DNA of 64,000 nucleotides from an uncultured Clostridia bacterium. GTDB lineage: Bacteria; Bacillota; Clostridia; Christensenellales; UBA1242. The stretch spans positions 372,001-436,000 of the forward strand of contig CALWKE010000001.1 of NCBI GenBank assembly GCA_944381185.1. Direction: 5' to 3'. Every line of letters begins with the position of its first letter. Position 1 is the first letter of the stretch. The translations under genes and the position numbers were made by a program. Below the pieces are notes generated by a model. It did no database searches. It was not told the origin of the DNA and saw only the letters and a program-made list of their open reading frames with translations. Shown here piece after piece: positions 60,923 to 64,000 of the stretch.

Positions 60923-63583
60923 TTAAATTAGTGGATTTTTCTTAAAATCCCAACTTGTTTCATATTGGTCCCAGTCAAGTTTTGATAATTTAATATTATC
61001 TTTTGATAAATTTATTATTTTCTCATTATTGTTATTGCTATAAACAATTGGAATATTTGCAATATTCCCAACTTGAAAGTTTAGTGTGGGTGCTAACACA
61101 CTCATAAATAATTTTATCAAACACGAATTGTTTAATCCTAATAAATAAAATAATTTATCTTCATCATCAGCAAAACAAGACATTCCTGCAACATCAAATA
61201 AAAAACCATTGCCTTTATATCTAAATGCTATATTTGAAGAAGAAATAAGAGACCACGATATACAGGGTTTAAAATAAAAATTTGGATTACGTAAAACTGC
61301 TTTTTTATCATTTCTCAATTGTTGTCCATCATTTTGCCAATTTATTACAAAATCATTATTACCATACCACTTTCTAAAATCGCCACCTTTATTATATGGA
61401 TACCATTTTAATTTTGGATTTTCTTTTGCTTCATTATGATTATTACAATTTAAAAACAATAAATTATTACAAATTTCATACCACAATCGGAGATATTTAT
61501 TATTATCTGCTGTTGCTATGCCTTGTTTAGGAGTTGCCTCATCTAAAAGTAAATTAGCAGTTTTAAAAATATTTACTACTTTCTCGCTTACCCAATAAGC
61601 TATTGGAGTCCCGGGTATTTTTGAAAAATTATTAGAATTAACTGAATATCTATATCCACAATTCCTATTTTTTATTGCTTCTAATGTTTTTGGCCCTTGC
61701 AGTTCTGGACCCTTAAATTGTTCAAGTCTAATAAATTCACCTGTTTCATTTGTTTTGCAATTTCTTAATGTAAATGTGCAAATAGGAACGACAGCTTCGG
61801 CAAATCCACCATATTCAAGTTGGACTAAACTTGTTATTGATTTTGAATTTATTATTCTTGTCCTTAATTTTTCATAACTTTGAATAAACATCCATACATA
61901 AGGACACATTATTCCAATTTGACCATTAGTAGTGGAATAATCCATATTTCTTTCAATGAAAGCAGAGAATAAATCCGACTTTGAATTTGGATAGTTTACT
62001 GCAAGATATTCACTTACATTTCCCGGCAACTTACTATTGCCTGCATAAGGTGGATTTGTAACTACGGCATCGTATTTTGAGCTTAAATAAATTGCTTGTT
62101 TTGTTAAACTCCTAAGCAATGGTTTTACATTATCAACAACCAACTTGTTAACCAAATCATATTGCTCATCTTCAACATTTTCTATCTGTTTTAATACAAT
62201 ATCATATTGTTCTGGGGTATATGAAAAATCTTTAATCAAACTCCCATAAAGTTCGGCATCTTTGAATTTCTCTACCAAATTTAACACAATTTCTTCATCT
62301 TGTGAGTTTAGGTTTGCAAGGAGAATAAAATCTTTAAGTTCTTGACTGTTTAATAAGTTACTTTCTTTAATATCAACAACATTTGGATAGACTTGTTTTT
62401 TCAAAAAGTCTTTATCATAACTAAGCGCTTTCATAGTAAGAGCGAAAGAAGTAAGTTGGGCAGCACGTTTATCAACATCAATTCCGGAAAGATTGTTTCT
62501 AAGAATTAGAGCAGGGATTTCGCTCGCTATATAACCACTTTCTTGATACATTTTAAAGAAGATTTCAAAGGCATAAACAAGAATATGTCCAGAACCGCAA
62601 CAAGGGTCAATAAATGTAATTTCTTTAACATTTTTTCTTGCATATTCTTTGTTTATTTCATCAAGTTTTTTCTTTACATCTTCCGTTTGTTCTGCAGGTT
62701 CGAGATAATATTTTAAATCTTTTTTTAAACTTGAATTTCTACTCTCAACCCACATCTTGCCAAGAGTGTTGTCAGTCATATATCTAACTATCCAATCTGG
62801 TGTAAAGATTTGAGTAGCAGCAGGAAGCGTTCCCTTTGTAATCTTAGTATTATTTTTAAGTCCAGCAAAAACATCTTCTTTCTTTTCAGAAATATAGTAT
62901 TGATAAAGCCAACCAATGATTTCAACTTGGCTTGCATTTTCACCGTCGTCATCTTTAACTGTTATATTGAAATCTTTGGCACTAATATCATTTACTAAAT
63001 GGGAAATGATAGCGTCATTATCAAGCAAATGGTCTGGTAATAAAAGTTCAACATAGTTATCAATTTTTTCAAACATCAAAGGCATAACTTTGTTAAGTTC
63101 ATTACATTGACTTGTTAAGATATACCTATAAAGTTCATTTGTTTTATTCTCGTCTTGATATTTATAAACTATTTCTTTGTCAACAAAAGATAACTTATCT
63201 GCATAAGTTATGGCATCAGGCTCAGATTTGCCAGCAGTGGTGGAGCCAATCATATAAATAACTTCACCATTTCTGCCATTTTTTAAATAACCGTTAACTT
63301 CCATAAAACGTAGTGCAACAATTCGGTTAAACCAAGTGTATGCGATTTCTTCAATAGCGTCTTGATAGCCTACTTGTTTAACTCTCTTAATAAAGTCATC
63401 ACGCATTTGTTTTTTGTAGTTAAAAGTCATACCATTAACAACAAATCCATTGTCTGTTTCAGCTTGAATTTGTCTTTCTGGCTTGTTTTCATAAACACCG
63501 AGCAAGTTCGCTCTGTCTGAAATTCTTTTAATGAGTTCGCGTCTTGCCCAGACTGCGAAATTTCTTAATGCAGATTTGTTCAT
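60923..63583 (-). CDS. pglX: PglX N-terminal part: BREX adenine methyltransferase core
   Basis: 886 residues holding the methylase and target-recognition regions of type I PglX. The SAM motif is FIDPCCGSGHIL (about 323-334), and the catalytic NPPY is in VVTNPPYAGN (about 512-521). The start ALRNFAVWARRELI is the family N-terminus. The protein stops right after WDQYETSWDFKKNPL, the motif that in other PglX proteins joins the recognition region to the C-terminal domain. The missing C-terminal domain is encoded at 59077-60108. All catalytic residues are intact. It lies 10 bases after brxC. Confidence 0.95.
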   Translation of the reverse strand: MNKSALRNFAVWARRELIKRISDRANLLGVYENKPERQIQAETDNGFVVNGMTFNYKKQMRDDFIKRVKQVGYQDAIEEIAYTWFNRIVALRFMEVNGYLKNGRNGEVIYMIGSTTAGKSEPDAITYADKLSFVDKEIVYKYQDENKTNELYRYILTSQCNELNKVMPLMFEKIDNYVELLLPDHLLDNDAIISHLVNDISAKDFNITVKDDDGENASQVEIIGWLYQYYISEKKEDVFAGLKNNTKITKGTLPAATQIFTPDWIVRYMTDNTLGKMWVESRNSSLKKDLKYYLEPAEQTEDVKKKLDEINKEYARKNVKEITFIDPCCGSGHILVYAFEIFFKMYQESGYIASEIPALILRNNLSGIDVDKRAAQLTSFALTMKALSYDKDFLKKQVYPNVVDIKESNLLNSQELKDFILLANLNSQDEEIVLNLVEKFKDAELYGSLIKDFSYTPEQYDIVLKQIENVEDEQYDLVNKLVVDNVKPLLRSLTKQAIYLSSKYDAVVTNPPYAGNSKLPGNVSEYLAVNYPNSKSDLFSAFIERNMDYSTTNGQIGIMCPYVWMFIQSYEKLRTRIINSKSITSLVQLEYGGFAEAVVPICTFTLRNCKTNETGEFIRLEQFKGPELQGPKTLEAIKNRNCGYRYSVNSNNFSKIPGTPIAYWVSEKVVNIFKTANLLLDEATPKQGIATADNNKYLRLWYEICNNLLFLNCNNHNEAKENPKLKWYPYNKGGDFRKWYGNNDFVINWQNDGQQLRNDKKAVLRNPNFYFKPCISWSLISSSNIAFRYKGNGFLFDVAGMSCFADDEDKLFYLLGLNNSCLIKLFMSVLAPTLNFQVGNIANIPIVYSNNNNEKIINLSKDNIKLSKLDWDQYETSWDFKKNPLI

Positions 63584-63593
63584 TTGTTACCTC

Positions 63594-64000
63594 TTATTTA
63601 ATGTTTATAATAATGTTATCTTTGACTTTTTCTTTTAATTTTGCTTTTAAATCATTTGCAAGTTTGTCAATATCATCTTCAGTTTCAACCTTGATAATTG
63701 ACTTTTCAAGAATTTCTCCAATAGATAATGAAACAGTTTTCTTAAATACTTTCTTTTCTATCTTTTTATTTGGATTTTTCTTGCGTTCTTCTTCATATTT
63801 TTGTTCATATTTTTCTTGCGCCCTATTGATTAAACTATCACGTAATCTTATAGCTTCTTCACGAACATTGTGAATTGTTGCGACAATTTGTGATTTTGTT
63901 GCTTTATCTTTAAGCATTTTAAATTGAATATCTAAGCCTTCCGCAGTTATTTCATACCTATTGTAAACATCAATAACTTCTTTAAGCATATCATCAATTT
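63594..64000 (-). CDS. brxC: BREX P-loop protein BrxC (C-terminal end)
   Basis: The frame is open through the right edge, so only about 135 C-terminal residues are seen. They match the end of BrxC: a charged helical segment (RAQEKYEQKYEEERKKN) followed by KKTVSLSIGEIL and a final unit ESDDIDKL-like TEDDIDKLANDLKAKLKEK ending in IIINIK. The ATPase part and, presumably, brxA and brxB lie beyond the window. The position just upstream of pglX fits the type I BREX order. Confidence 0.85.
   Translation of the reverse strand, partial: IDDMLKEVIDVYNRYEITAEGLDIQFKMLKDKATKSQIVATIHNVREEAIRLRDSLINRAQEKYEQKYEEERKKNPNKKIEKKVFKKTVSLSIGEILEKSIIKVETEDDIDKLANDLKAKLKEKVKDNIIINIK

Larger units (their letters stand above)
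41290..64000. mobile_element. Integrative element B (right end outside the window)
   Basis: Begins with the same terminus as element A and a replacement tRNA-Thr. It then has integrase, excisionase-like gene, surface protein, VirD4/TraG coupling protein, relaxase, accessory protein, regulators, LexA and a type I BREX operon. No VirB4, VirB6 or lytic transglycosylase gene is seen in the visible part, so it is either mobilizable with its own coupling protein or has transfer genes past the edge. Confidence 0.75.

Overview
The window is AT-rich DNA using the standard bacterial code, with strong AAGGAGG-type ribosome binding sites and many T-tailed hairpin terminators. An oxygen-independent ribonucleotide reductase, rubrerythrin, an Fe-S flavin oxidoreductase, a SipW-like signal peptidase and a DUF285 (BspA-type) surface protein point to a strictly anaerobic low-GC Bacillota, probably a gut clostridium. 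That assignment is inference; there is no rRNA to fix it.

Positions 1-19.8 kb look like chromosomal backbone. They hold the 3' part of an LTA-synthase-type sulfatase; nrdDG with candidate NrdR boxes; an enoate-reductase-like enzyme; an export/surface cluster (TasA-like protein, signal peptidase, DUF285 protein); a GC-rich palindromic repeat block; an acyl-ACP thioesterase; a calcium-type P-type ATPase; rubrerythrin with a 41-codon rubredoxin-like gene that precedes it; a zeta-toxin pair; a GNAT acetyltransferase; and an amidohydrolase.

From 19.8 kb to the right edge lies what I read as a tandem array of three integrative elements stacked on a tRNA-Thr(GGT) target. The original tRNA-Thr appears cut in its anticodon loop. 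Its 5' half is at 19844-19882 and its 3' half at 33578-33623; joined, they give a fully paired tRNA. Element A (about 19.88-33.58 kb) carries a complete replacement tRNA-Thr at its left end, a KAP NTPase, integrase, excisionase-like protein, relaxase, a Mob accessory protein, an MmeI-type restriction-modification enzyme coupled to a HEPN protein, and an AbiL-like AAA/RloB pair. Element C (about 33.59-41.28 kb) carries its own integrase, an EcoRI-type methylase overlapping a DUF262-HNH nuclease, a SLOG protein, a trypsin-like protease, a PPP-type phosphatase and the AbiE toxin-antitoxin pair. Element B (41.28 kb to beyond the edge) repeats the left-end design of A, with the same 39-base terminus and another intact tRNA-Thr. 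It adds integrase, excisionase, a 1478-residue surface protein, a VirD4/TraG coupling protein, relaxase, Mob protein, sigma-like regulators, LexA and a type I BREX operon.

The BREX operon, read leftward, is brxC (partial), pglX N-terminal part, a TIGR02391/HEPN-like gene, pglX C-terminal part, a tail-anchored coiled-coil protein, pglZ and brxL. PglX is thus split at a domain boundary with a probable RNase-like gene between its halves. Other notable features are the tRNA-carrying ends of the elements, two defence genes in element C with structured leaders that hide the Shine-Dalgarno sequence, and a stem-loop conserved between elements A and B with compensatory changes.
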